NCBI RefSeq assembly: GCF_014656095.1
Contig: NZ_BNBT01000038.1
Coordinates: forward strand, 1-60,719
Direction of reading: 5' to 3'
Length of the DNA: 60,719 bases
From: Streptomyces longispororuber
GTDB taxonomy: Bacteria; Actinomycetota; Actinomycetes; Streptomycetales; Streptomycetaceae
Part shown: positions 17,013 through 24,258 of the stretch, piece by piece
How positions within the stretch are numbered: position 1 is the stretch's first letter
Layout: each line of letters opens with the position of its first letter
Notes under the pieces: generated by a model
The model's input: only the letters and a program-made list of their open reading frames with translations
Databases searched by the model: none
What the model was told of the DNA's origin: nothing
Translations under genes and position numbers: made by a program

Positions 17013-18215
17013 GTGCGTGTGATCGGCCTGATGTCCGGCACCTCCTACGACGCCATCGACGCCGGCGCCGTCGACCTCGACCTCGACGGCGACCGCCTGG
17101 TCCTGACCCCCTTGGGCCTCATCAGCCGCGGCTACGACGACGCGCTCCGCTCGGCCCTGGCGACCGCCCTGCCCCCGGCGGCCACCACGCTGGCCGACGT
17201 GTGCCGCCTCGACACGCTCATCGGGCAGGCCTTCGCCGCCGCGGCCGTGGAGGCGGACAGGGAACTGTGCGACGGGCGCGCCGAGTTGGTCGCCTCGCAC
17301 GGGCAGACCGTCTACCACTGGGTGGCCGACGGGCAGGTCCGCGGCACCCTGCAGATCGGCCAGCCCGCGTGGATCGCGGAGGCCACGGGCCTGCCGGTGG
17401 TCGCGGACTTCCGGCCGCGGGACGTCGCGGCGGGCGGCCAGGGCGCGCCGCTGGTGAGCCTGGTGGACCAGATGTGGCTGCGCGGCCGGCCCGGCACCCC
17501 GGTGGCGCTTAACCTGGGTGGCATCGCCAACATCACCGCCCCGGACGGCACCGCCTACGACACGGGCCCGGCCAACGCGCTCATCGACGCGGCGGTGCGG
17601 GAGCTGACCCCCGAGGGCCGGGCCGCGCACCTGGCGTACGACCGGGAGGGCGAGCTCGCCGCGCGCGGCACCGTGCACGGGGAGCTGCTCGCCCGGCTGC
17701 TCGACGAGCCGTACTACGCGCTGCCCGCGCCCAAGACGACGGGCAAGGAGCTGTTCCACCCGGCCTATCTGCGCCAGGCGCTGCGCGGGTTCGAGGGGCT
17801 GGCGGCCGAGGACGTGGTGGCGACGCTGACGCGGTTGACGGCGCTGACGGTCGCGGCGGCGGTGCGCGCGGCCGGGGCGACGGAGGTGCTCGCCTCCGGC
17901 GGCGGCGTCCGCAACCCCGCGCTCATGGCGATGCTGCGCGAGGAGCTGGGCCCCTCAGTGCCGGTGCGCCGCTCCGACGACCTGGGGCTGCCGTCGGCGG
18001 CGAAGGAGTCGTACGCCTTCGCCGTCCTGGGGTTCCTGACGGCCCACGGCCTGCCCGGCACCGTACCGGCGAGCACCGGGGCGCGGCACCCGAGCGTCCT
18101 CGGTTCCCTCACCCCCGGCCGCGCGGGCCTGCGCCTGCCGGGCCTGACCGACACGGACCGGGAGACTCCGGTGCCGATGCCGACCCGCCTCGTGGTGGAC
18201 GGCCAACGCGGCTGA
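17013..18215 (+). CDS. anmK: 1,6-anhydro-N-acetylmuramic acid kinase
   Basis: This 400-residue protein has the AnmK signatures RVIGLMSGTSYDAIDAGAVDL at the N-terminus, ASHGQTVYHW (about residue 92), LNLGGIANIT, DTGPANALIDA, PKTTGKELF and ASGGGVRNPALM. The enzyme uses ATP and water to turn anhydro-MurNAc into MurNAc-6-phosphate in peptidoglycan recycling. The GTG at 17013 is supported by AAAGAGGAG 7 bases upstream; longer frames to 16803 have no family resemblance. It stands alone. A NagZ-like enzyme of the same recycling theme lies at 57847, far away. The last 20 residues are variable. Confidence 0.93.
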   Translation: MRVIGLMSGTSYDAIDAGAVDLDLDGDRLVLTPLGLISRGYDDALRSALATALPPAATTLADVCRLDTLIGQAFAAAAVEADRELCDGRAELVASHGQTVYHWVADGQVRGTLQIGQPAWIAEATGLPVVADFRPRDVAAGGQGAPLVSLVDQMWLRGRPGTPVALNLGGIANITAPDGTAYDTGPANALIDAAVRELTPEGRAAHLAYDREGELAARGTVHGELLARLLDEPYYALPAPKTTGKELFHPAYLRQALRGFEGLAAEDVVATLTRLTALTVAAAVRAAGATEVLASGGGVRNPALMAMLREELGPSVPVRRSDDLGLPSAAKESYAFAVLGFLTAHGLPGTVPASTGARHPSVLGSLTPGRAGLRLPGLTDTDRETPVPMPTRLVVDGQRG

Positions 18216-18906
18216 GCGGACCATGGTTGGGCCGGTCGGGGCTGGTGCGGCCAGCGGTGGACGGCCCCTCCGGCGAAGCGAACAACGGCCGGGGCGGACG
18301 AGGCAGGTGTGACCGAGCGCCGGTGCAGTCGAGCGGGCCGCGCCCGATGGGGCCGAGCGGATGAGGACCAGTTCGGCGGAGCGGGCGATGGCCGGTTCGG
18401 TCGGACGGACGGCCCGCTGTCCTCTGTGGGGCCGCGTCGGCTGCCCTCCGCCGGGCGCAGCGGTTGCCGCCGCCGGCCGCGCTGGTGGTCGTCCGCCGGC
18501 CGCGCTGGTGGTCGTCCGCTGGCCGCGCCGGTCGGCGTACGTTCAGCCGCGTCTGCCGTTCGCCCCTGGGGAAGTCCGCCGTCCGCCCCTTGGCGAAGGG
18601 CCGTCCCGGTGTCGACCGGCACCGCGTCGGGGCGGCTGGGTCGCCGCCGTGCGGGACGGGCTCGTGGGATCGGACGCGTTCGCCGTGCCCGAACCGGTGC
18701 GGGCCGCGTGGATGTGGGCCGGTGGGGGGGCGCGGGGACAGCGGTCGGTCCGGGACGGGTCCGCGTATCCGGGGCGGGTCCGCGGATGCAGGGCAGGTCC
18801 GCATATGGGTCCGACCGGGACGAACCCGTGCCGACGCGCGGGAGTTGGCCGGAACCCGCGGGCCCCTCTCATCGGGCTTTCAGGCGGGGGTCCTACCCTG
18901 ACGGCC
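18216..18906. other. 691-bp intergenic region with tandem repeat, no gene supported
   Basis: Long open frames exist in several phases, as expected at this GC content, but their translations are Arg/Pro/Gly-rich without recognisable domains. A 23-bp perfect direct repeat lies at 18471-18516. The right end should hold the promoter of the DUF2510 gene; no clear -35/-10 pair is seen. Confidence 0.5.
18471..18516. repeat. 23-bp perfect direct repeat
   Basis: Two adjacent identical copies beginning CGCCGGCCGCGCTGG occupy 18471-18493 and 18494-18516, followed by a third, diverged copy. It lies in a long gene-free stretch. Confidence 0.8.
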
Positions 18907-19836
18907 ATGACGCACGCGACTCCACCCGGCTGGTACCCCGACCCCGGGCAGATCCCTGGCGCCCCGCCCTCCGAGCGGTGGTGGGACGGGACCACGTGGA
19001 CCGATCACGTCCGCGCCCCGGGCGCCGTCGGCCACCCCGGCCCGGGCTACCCCCCGCAGCCGCCGGACCCGCGGCGGCGCCGTGTCCGTACGGCGATCGG
19101 CGTGGGCGTCGCGCTGGTCCTGCTCGCGGGCATCGGCGGCGGTGTCTACGCGCTGACCGCCGGTGACGAGGACGACGACAAGGACAGCGCCAAGCCCCCG
19201 GCCCCGTCCGCGCCCGAGAAGCCGGGCCCCGACGACGACGGCGGGAGCGAGTCGCCCGACGGTTCGCCGGGCCCGTCCGAGGGGCCCGGGACGGAGAAGG
19301 GGTACGCCACCGACACCGCGAGCGGGATCAGCATGCCCGTGCCCGACGGCTGGAAGGGCGAGTCGAGCGGTGTCGGCGCGGGCGTGAAGACCGGCGAGTA
19401 CCCCTGCCCCGGCGACTCCGGCAAGCAGTGCGTGCGCGGCGGCGCCTTCTCGGCGCCCGCGGTCCGGCTGAAGGTCACCGCGTCGACGCCGGAGGCGGCG
19501 GCCAAGGCGGACATCGAGAAGAACGCGGAGGAGTCCTACGGCGGCACGATCTACGGCGGCTCGCTGAAGTCGCACAAGGAGCTGCTCTCGAAGCCGGTCA
19601 CGGTGGCCGGGCAGAAGGGTTACCTCGTGCGCTGGAAGGCCGAGACCCGTAAGGGGCCCGACGGCTACGTGCAGTCGCTCGCGTTCAAGTCCCCCGCCGA
19701 CGACATGACGATGGTGCTGGTCCGCTTCGGCGTCGACGACCACGAGGACGCGCCGCCCGTGTCGTCCATGGACACGATCACCAAGGGGATCAAGGAGGCC
19801 CGCGGCGGGGGCGGCGGCGACGGGCAGCAGGTCTAG
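18907..19836 (+). CDS. DUF2510 domain single-pass membrane protein
   Basis: This 309-residue protein begins with a DUF2510 module (TPPGWYPDPG...ERWWDGTTWTDHV), then a basic stop-transfer segment and one membrane helix (TAIGVGVALVLLAGIGGGVYALTAG, about residues 60-84), an acidic Pro/Ser/Gly-rich linker (about 85-140), and an exported C-terminal domain (about 140-300) with YATDTASGISMPVPDGWKGE. Family members are of unknown function. The start is ATG at 18907; longer frames upstream are low complexity. It converges with a TetR gene across two strong hairpins. Confidence 0.8.
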   Translation: MTHATPPGWYPDPGQIPGAPPSERWWDGTTWTDHVRAPGAVGHPGPGYPPQPPDPRRRRVRTAIGVGVALVLLAGIGGGVYALTAGDEDDDKDSAKPPAPSAPEKPGPDDDGGSESPDGSPGPSEGPGTEKGYATDTASGISMPVPDGWKGESSGVGAGVKTGEYPCPGDSGKQCVRGGAFSAPAVRLKVTASTPEAAAKADIEKNAEESYGGTIYGGSLKSHKELLSKPVTVAGQKGYLVRWKAETRKGPDGYVQSLAFKSPADDMTMVLVRFGVDDHEDAPPVSSMDTITKGIKEARGGGGGDGQQV

Positions 19837-19875
19837 CGCGGGGTGGCCGCGGGCCCCGGAGAGCCGGGGGGAAAC

Positions 19876-19917
19876 CGCCGTCGGGTGGGCCGAGCGCACT
19901 CGGCCCACCCGACGGTG
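19876..19917. terminator. Strong hairpin between convergent genes (first of two)
   Basis: An inverted repeat of 15 perfectly paired bases (GTCGGGTGGGCCGAG) around a 4-base loop, extended by about five more with one mismatch, lies 40 bp after the DUF2510 stop. No T-run follows, as is usual in Streptomyces. Confidence 0.75.
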
Positions 19918-19953
19918 GGAGCGCCGCCCCCGTCCCCACGGTGCGGCGCGGGC

Positions 19954-19988
19954 GGGCCCCGGTCCGCGCATCCCACGGACCGGGGCCC
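19954..19988. terminator. Second hairpin between convergent genes
   Basis: A 13-bp perfect stem (GGGCCCCGGTCCG) with a 9-base loop ends six bases before the stop codon of the convergent TetR gene. The two hairpins probably form a bidirectional terminator pair. Confidence 0.75.
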
Positions 19989-19993
19989 ACGTC

Positions 19994-20983
19994 TCAGTCG
20001 GCCGGAGCCGTCCCCTGGGCCGGGGCCGCGCCTTCGGCCGGGGCCGTGCCCTGGGCCACGACCTTCCGGGCCGCAGCCCGCTCGGCCGCGGTCTCGGGGC
20101 TCGCGATCCCACAGCCCGGGCCGTCGTGCGTCACGGCGTCCCAGCCGCAGCCGGCGGGCGCCCCGCCGCCCGGGCCGCCACCGACGGCGTCCGCGCTTCC
20201 CCGACCGCGGCCGTCGGCCGCCGCGCTTCCCGGACCACCGCAGTCGATCGCCACGCCTCCCGGTCCGCCGCCGTCGGCCGCCGCGGCATCCGGCCCGCCG
20301 CCCGTCACGGCCCCGGGCCCGCTCTCGGCAGCTCCCACGGGCGCCCTGGACCCCCCGCCCTCCGCCACGCCGAGGACCGGCAGCAGCACCGCGTCCACGA
20401 ACCGCGTCAGGTACTCCGCGTCCGCGTTCCTGCCCTCCAGCATGGGGCGGACCCGCAGCACGCCGAAGAGCTGCGCCGCGACGAACTCCCTGGCCGGGTG
20501 GTCCGCAGGCAGCTCGCCGCGCTCCACGCCGCGCCGCAGGATCACGTCGACCGCCTGGACCTCCGGCTCCACCAGCGCCTCGCGCAGCGCCCGCCGCAGG
20601 TCCTCGTCCTGCTGCACCGCGTGGCTGAGCGCCTGGACCAGCATCGTGTCCCGCTCGCTCCACGCGGCGGCCGCGCGGGCCGCCGCGCGCAGGTCACCGG
20701 CGACCGAACCGGTGTCGATGCCCGCGAACCGCACACAGCGATTGGCGCGCAGCGCGGCCGCCACGAACTGGGGCTTCGACTTCCACTGCCGGTAGAGCGT
20801 GGACTTGCTGCACCGGGTGGCGGCGGCGACGCCCTCCATGGTCACGGCCTCGTACCCGCACTCACGGAGCTGCTCGAGGACGGCGTCGTAGAACTCCTGC
20901 TCGCGCTCCGGAGTGATCTTGGAGCGGCGCGCGCCGACCGCCCGGCCGTGCGCGCACTCCCGTGCCGGTTCCCGCGACGTCAT
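19994..20983 (-). CDS. TetR-family regulator with a long low-complexity C-terminal tail
   Basis: The first 210 residues are a normal TetR protein: HTH at about residues 25-70 (FYDAVLEQLRECGYEAVTMEGVAAATRCSKSTLYRQWKSKPQFV) and a helical domain of the TetR_C_11 kind (RRGVERGELPADHPAREFVAAQLFG). The last 115 residues are Gly/Ala/Pro-rich with GGGPGG repeats and repeated APAEGAAPAQGTAPA, probably disordered. It diverges from a PAP2-like gene, and a perfect 18-bp inverted repeat lies in the gap, 43 bp from its start. It likely represses itself and its neighbours; the inducer is unknown. Confidence 0.85.
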   Translation of the reverse strand: MTSREPARECAHGRAVGARRSKITPEREQEFYDAVLEQLRECGYEAVTMEGVAAATRCSKSTLYRQWKSKPQFVAAALRANRCVRFAGIDTGSVAGDLRAAARAAAAWSERDTMLVQALSHAVQQDEDLRRALREALVEPEVQAVDVILRRGVERGELPADHPAREFVAAQLFGVLRVRPMLEGRNADAEYLTRFVDAVLLPVLGVAEGGGSRAPVGAAESGPGAVTGGGPDAAAADGGGPGGVAIDCGGPGSAAADGRGRGSADAVGGGPGGGAPAGCGWDAVTHDGPGCGIASPETAAERAAARKVVAQGTAPAEGAAPAQGTAPAD

Positions 20984-21025
20984 GACTCCTCATCCCCTCG
21001 GTGCGGCGGTGCGCCGACACCTTAT

Positions 21026-21075
21026 CGATACGCCAGTGTACCGGTACGCCACCGTTTCGGTACACTGGCGTATCG
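21026..21075. promoter_or_regulatory. Predicted operator of the divergent TetR regulator
   Basis: Two arms, CGATACGCCAGTGTACCG at 21026-21043 and its exact reverse complement at 21058-21075, are separated by 14 bp. The spacer and the next 18 bp (to about 21093) contain related half-sites (GGTACGCCACCG, TACATCACCGTATCG), giving four linked copies. The position between TetR and its divergent neighbour is typical of an autoregulatory operator. Confidence 0.8.
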
Positions 21076-21157
21076 GTACATCACCGTATCGATGTGAGCG
21101 CGGCGCCAGCAGCACCGCGTCACCGCACCACCCAGTCGTCATGTAAAGGGGCGGGGC

Positions 21158-22288
21158 ATGAAAGCCCGCGAATCCCGCACCGCGCCCGCCGGGCCCGATC
21201 CCGCGATACCGTCCGGGCGGCCCCGGAAGGCCGGCGCACCGCCGCACCCGGCCGCCCACGGCGCCGTCGCCCGGCCGCCGCTCGTCCGCGAGCTGCTGCT
21301 CGTGGTCGGTCTCTTCCTCGTGTACAAGTTCGGCAGGCAGCTCGCCAACGGCCACACCGGCGAGGCGTTCCGCAACGCGCACCGCGTGTGGGACGCCGAG
21401 CGGGCCGTCCGGCTGCCGGGCGAGGGCCTCGTCCAGGACGCGCTGCTGCACGGCGACGGCCTGGTGCACGTGGCGAACACGTACTACGCGACCGTGCACT
21501 TCCCGGCGACGCTGCTGTTCCTGGTGTGGCTCTACGCGCGCCGCCCCCGGCACTACGTGTGGGCGCGGCGCGTCCTCGCCGTGCTCACCACCGCGGCCCT
21601 CGCGCTGCACCTCGCCTTCCCGCTCGCCCCGCCGCGCCTGCTGGCGGCGACGCACCTGGTGGACACCGCGCGGGTGTACGGGCCTTCGGTGTACGCCGCG
21701 AAGCCGTCGAGCGACTCGATGGCCAACCAGTTCGCGGCCATGCCGTCGCTGCACTTCGGCTGGGCGCTGATGCTGGCCGTCGGGCTGATCGCCGCGACCC
21801 GTTCCCGGCTGCGCTGGCTGTGGCTGCTGCACCCGCTGGTCACGCTGCTGGTGATCGTCGGCACCGCGAACCACTACTGGCTCGACGCGCTCGTGGCCAC
21901 CGCGCTGCTGGGCATCGCCCTGGCCGTGCTGCGACCGCCGCGCCCGGCCCCGTCGCGGGTGGTGCGCCGCTCGCTCCCCGGGCGCCCGACCCCACCGGAC
22001 CTGGCCTCGACCGAGGCCGGGGCGGGTCGCGCGGAAACGGAAGCCGCAGCGGGGGCCGGAGGTGGCGCCACAGCCGGGCCCGGAGCGGGAACCGGCGCCG
22101 GAGCGCACACCTGGGCCGGCGCCGGAGCCGGAGCGAAGACCGAAGCCGGAGCCGTGGCGAAGGCCGAAGTCGGCGCCGGAGTCGGCGCCGGAGCGGAAAC
22201 CGGAGCCGGAGTCGTGGCGAAGGCTGGAGTCGGAGCCGTGGCGAAGGCCGAAGTCGGTGCCGGAGTCGGTGCCGGAGCCGCACGGTGA
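21158..22288 (+). CDS. PAP2-superfamily membrane phosphatase/inositolphosphotransferase-like protein
   Basis: This 376-residue protein has a hydrophobic core with about five to six membrane helices (starting LVRELLLVVGLFLVYKFG) and the two active-site motifs of the PAP2/AUR1-like family: AAMPSLHFGWALM (about residues 190-202) and GTANHYWLDALVAT (about 235). Such enzymes act on lipid phosphates or transfer phospho-head groups at the membrane. After about residue 265 the protein becomes an Ala/Gly/Glu/Val repeat tail (GAGVGAGAETGAG, VVAKAGVGAVAKAEVG) of about 110 residues. The start is preceded by AAAGGGGCGGGG. The stop overlaps the next start (GTGA). Control by the divergent TetR is likely. 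Confidence 0.82.
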   Translation: MKARESRTAPAGPDPAIPSGRPRKAGAPPHPAAHGAVARPPLVRELLLVVGLFLVYKFGRQLANGHTGEAFRNAHRVWDAERAVRLPGEGLVQDALLHGDGLVHVANTYYATVHFPATLLFLVWLYARRPRHYVWARRVLAVLTTAALALHLAFPLAPPRLLAATHLVDTARVYGPSVYAAKPSSDSMANQFAAMPSLHFGWALMLAVGLIAATRSRLRWLWLLHPLVTLLVIVGTANHYWLDALVATALLGIALAVLRPPRPAPSRVVRRSLPGRPTPPDLASTEAGAGRAETEAAAGAGGGATAGPGAGTGAGAHTWAGAGAGAKTEAGAVAKAEVGAGVGAGAETGAGVVAKAGVGAVAKAEVGAGVGAGAAR

Positions 22289-23220
22289 GCGCCCCGCTGC
22301 TGGCCGTCGTGCTCTCCCTGGTCTCGGCCGCCGCGTACGCCGCCGCGGCCGTCGCCCAGGAGCGCCTGGCCACGCGCCTGGCGGACTCCGGCCCCCGGCT
22401 GCTGCGGCTGCTGGGCAGCGGGGCGTGGTGGTCGGCCGTCGGGCTGAACGCCGCCGCCGCGCTGCTGCACGTCGCGGCCCTCAAGTACGGGCCCCTCACC
22501 CTGGTGCAGCCGCTCGGCGCGCTCACTCTCGTCGCGGCCGTGCCGCTGGGCGCGCGGCTCGCCGGGCGGCGCGTCACGCGGCTCGAGTGGCGGGGTACGG
22601 GGCTCACGCTGATCGGCCTGGGCGCGCTGCTGCTCACCGCGTCCGGGCCCGCGCCCGAGGACACGCTGACCCTGCCGGAGGCGGTCACGGTCGCCGCGGT
22701 GACGGCCGCCGTGATCGGCCTGCTGTCGCGGCCCGGTACGCGTCCGGGGCTGCGGCACGCCACCGCGTCCGGCTTCGCCTCGGGCGTGGCCTCGGCGCTC
22801 ACGCAGACCGTGACGGTCGCGGCGACGGACACCTCGGGCCCGCTGCTCAGCGGGCGGGTCGTGGTCGTGGCGCTGCTCGTGGCGGCGTTCGCCGTCGGCG
22901 GCCTCCTGCTGTCGCAGACCGCCTACCGGGGCGGCCTCGGCGCGCCGCTCGCCGTCGTCACCCTCGCCAACCCGGTGGCCGCGTCCGTCATCGGCGTGGC
23001 CCTGCTCGGCGAACGGCTGCGGGGCGGCGCGGGCGGCATCTCCCTCGCGGTGGCGGGCGCCGCCCTCGCCGCGTACGGGGTGGTGCTCCTGACCCGCTCG
23101 CCCCGCGCGGCCGCAGCCGGGCCCGGGCCCGTGGCGGCTCCCCCGGCCGTGGCGGAGTACCTGCCCTCGATCCCCGGCCAGCCCGAGCCCGCCGAGGTGC
23201 TGGCCGCGCACCGCGGATAG
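22285..23220 (+). CDS. EamA/DMT-like multi-pass membrane protein
   Basis: This 311-residue protein has about nine to ten hydrophobic segments and the pseudo-twofold arrangement of the drug/metabolite transporter superfamily: an N-terminal half with ALKYGPLTLVQPLGALTLVAAVPLGARLAG and a C-terminal half with GLGAPLAVVTLANPVAASVIGVALLGERL. The GTG at 22285 overlaps the stop of the PAP2-like gene, so both are co-translated and likely under the same TetR operator. The substrate is unknown. The cytoplasmic tail after about residue 275 is Ala/Pro-rich. A strong hairpin follows directly. Confidence 0.83.
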   Translation: MSAPLLAVVLSLVSAAAYAAAAVAQERLATRLADSGPRLLRLLGSGAWWSAVGLNAAAALLHVAALKYGPLTLVQPLGALTLVAAVPLGARLAGRRVTRLEWRGTGLTLIGLGALLLTASGPAPEDTLTLPEAVTVAAVTAAVIGLLSRPGTRPGLRHATASGFASGVASALTQTVTVAATDTSGPLLSGRVVVVALLVAAFAVGGLLLSQTAYRGGLGAPLAVVTLANPVAASVIGVALLGERLRGGAGGISLAVAGAALAAYGVVLLTRSPRAAAAGPGPVAAPPAVAEYLPSIPGQPEPAEVLAAHRG

Positions 23221-23297
23221 CACGGGCACCTCGCACGTACGGATGCGGCCGCACGCCCCCAGGGAGTGCGGCCGCATCCGTACGCCGGGTGCCCGTG
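23221..23297. terminator. Large bidirectional hairpin terminator
   Basis: Directly after the stop codon lies a nested palindrome: a 10-bp outer stem (CACGGGCACC with GGTGCCCGTG), a small internal bulge, then a 19-bp perfect inner stem (23236-23254 with 23266-23284) around an 11-base loop. It ends four bases before the stop of the convergent scramblase gene, so it can serve both. Confidence 0.88.
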
Positions 23298-23301
23298 CCC
23301 G

Positions 23302-24207
23302 CTAGCCCAGGCCGCGGGAGTCCTGCTTGAGGGCCGTGTCGACCGTCAGGGCCGTGGCCACGACCAGGCTCAGGAGCGGCTCCGGGAGCTGGAAGTGGAT
23401 CTGGAGGACGTAGTTGTCCGCCGTCGTGAACATCGTCTTGGCGAGGCCTTCCCAGGTCTTGGTGATCCGGGCGACCTCGGTGTCGCTGTGGTCGACGATC
23501 GAGAAGTTCCAGGCGCGCCAGTTCTCCGCCTTGATGGCGCCGACCTGCTGGCCGTTCGCCATCATCGCGAAGTTGATCTTCCCGAAGACGTTCTGCTGGA
23601 CGATCTCGCCGACCGGCTGACCGTCCGGGCGCGCCACGAGCACCCGCGACTTCATGAACTTGCGCGGCCGCGTCAGCCGGAGCTGCGGCTGGCCGTGCAC
23701 GTCGCGGATCTCCAGCGTGTGCGTCATGAACTGGTCGAGGCTGGAGACGAACCGGGCGACCTTCTTGAGCGCGCTCTGGTCGACCTGGGTGACCGAGCCG
23801 AGCTGGTTGCCCGACTGGTCCATGACCTTGTACTCGTTGGTCAGCTCGATGAGCTTGGCCTTCTGGTTCACCACGAGGACGGGCTCGGTGAACAGGGTGC
23901 CGCCGCCGTGCGCGTGCGGCGTGATGCCCGCCTGCTGCTGGACCTGGCGCTGGACCTTCGCCGGGTCGGCCGCCGGGGCCGCCTGCTGCTGCGGCGCGGC
24001 GAACGGCGCCTGCGCGGGGGCGGCCTGCGGCGGAACCTGCTGGGCCGGGGCGCCCTGCTGGGCGGGAGTGCCCTGCTGGGCGGGAGTGCCCTGCTGGTCC
24101 GCGGTGGTGTGGTCGGTCCACTGGGAACCGTCCCACCAGCGGAGGAGCTGGGAAGCGCCCTTGGGGTCGGGGTACCAGCCTGCAGGTGTGTTCGATTGCG
24201 TTGTCAC
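23302..24207 (-). CDS. Phospholipid scramblase-related protein with DUF2510 module
   Basis: This 301-residue protein starts with DUF2510 (NTPAGWYPDPKGASQLLRWWDGSQWTDH, residues 6-33), has a Gln/Ala/Pro linker with QQGTPA repeats (about 38-85), and a scramblase/LURP-one-related tubby-like domain from about residue 95 (LFTEPVLVVNQKAKLIELTNEYKVMDQSGNQLGSV ... LEIRDVHGQPQLRLTRPRKFMKSRVLV). The family's role in bacteria is not defined. It follows valS on the same strand with a 51-bp gap, but the linkage is probably chance. Confidence 0.85.
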   Translation of the reverse strand: MTTQSNTPAGWYPDPKGASQLLRWWDGSQWTDHTTADQQGTPAQQGTPAQQGAPAQQVPPQAAPAQAPFAAPQQQAAPAADPAKVQRQVQQQAGITPHAHGGGTLFTEPVLVVNQKAKLIELTNEYKVMDQSGNQLGSVTQVDQSALKKVARFVSSLDQFMTHTLEIRDVHGQPQLRLTRPRKFMKSRVLVARPDGQPVGEIVQQNVFGKINFAMMANGQQVGAIKAENWRAWNFSIVDHSDTEVARITKTWEGLAKTMFTTADNYVLQIHFQLPEPLLSLVVATALTVDTALKQDSRGLG

Positions 24208-24258
24208 CCGGGCACAGTACCGCGACCCCCTGTGGGCTCCGCCAGTCCCGCGTTCCGC

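Noticed and set aside
18216..18906. Coding frames upstream of the DUF2510 gene (for example a 491-codon frame containing it)
   Set aside because: The upstream extension is low-complexity with no motif; homologues of DUF2510 proteins start at GWYPDP, which places the start at 18907.
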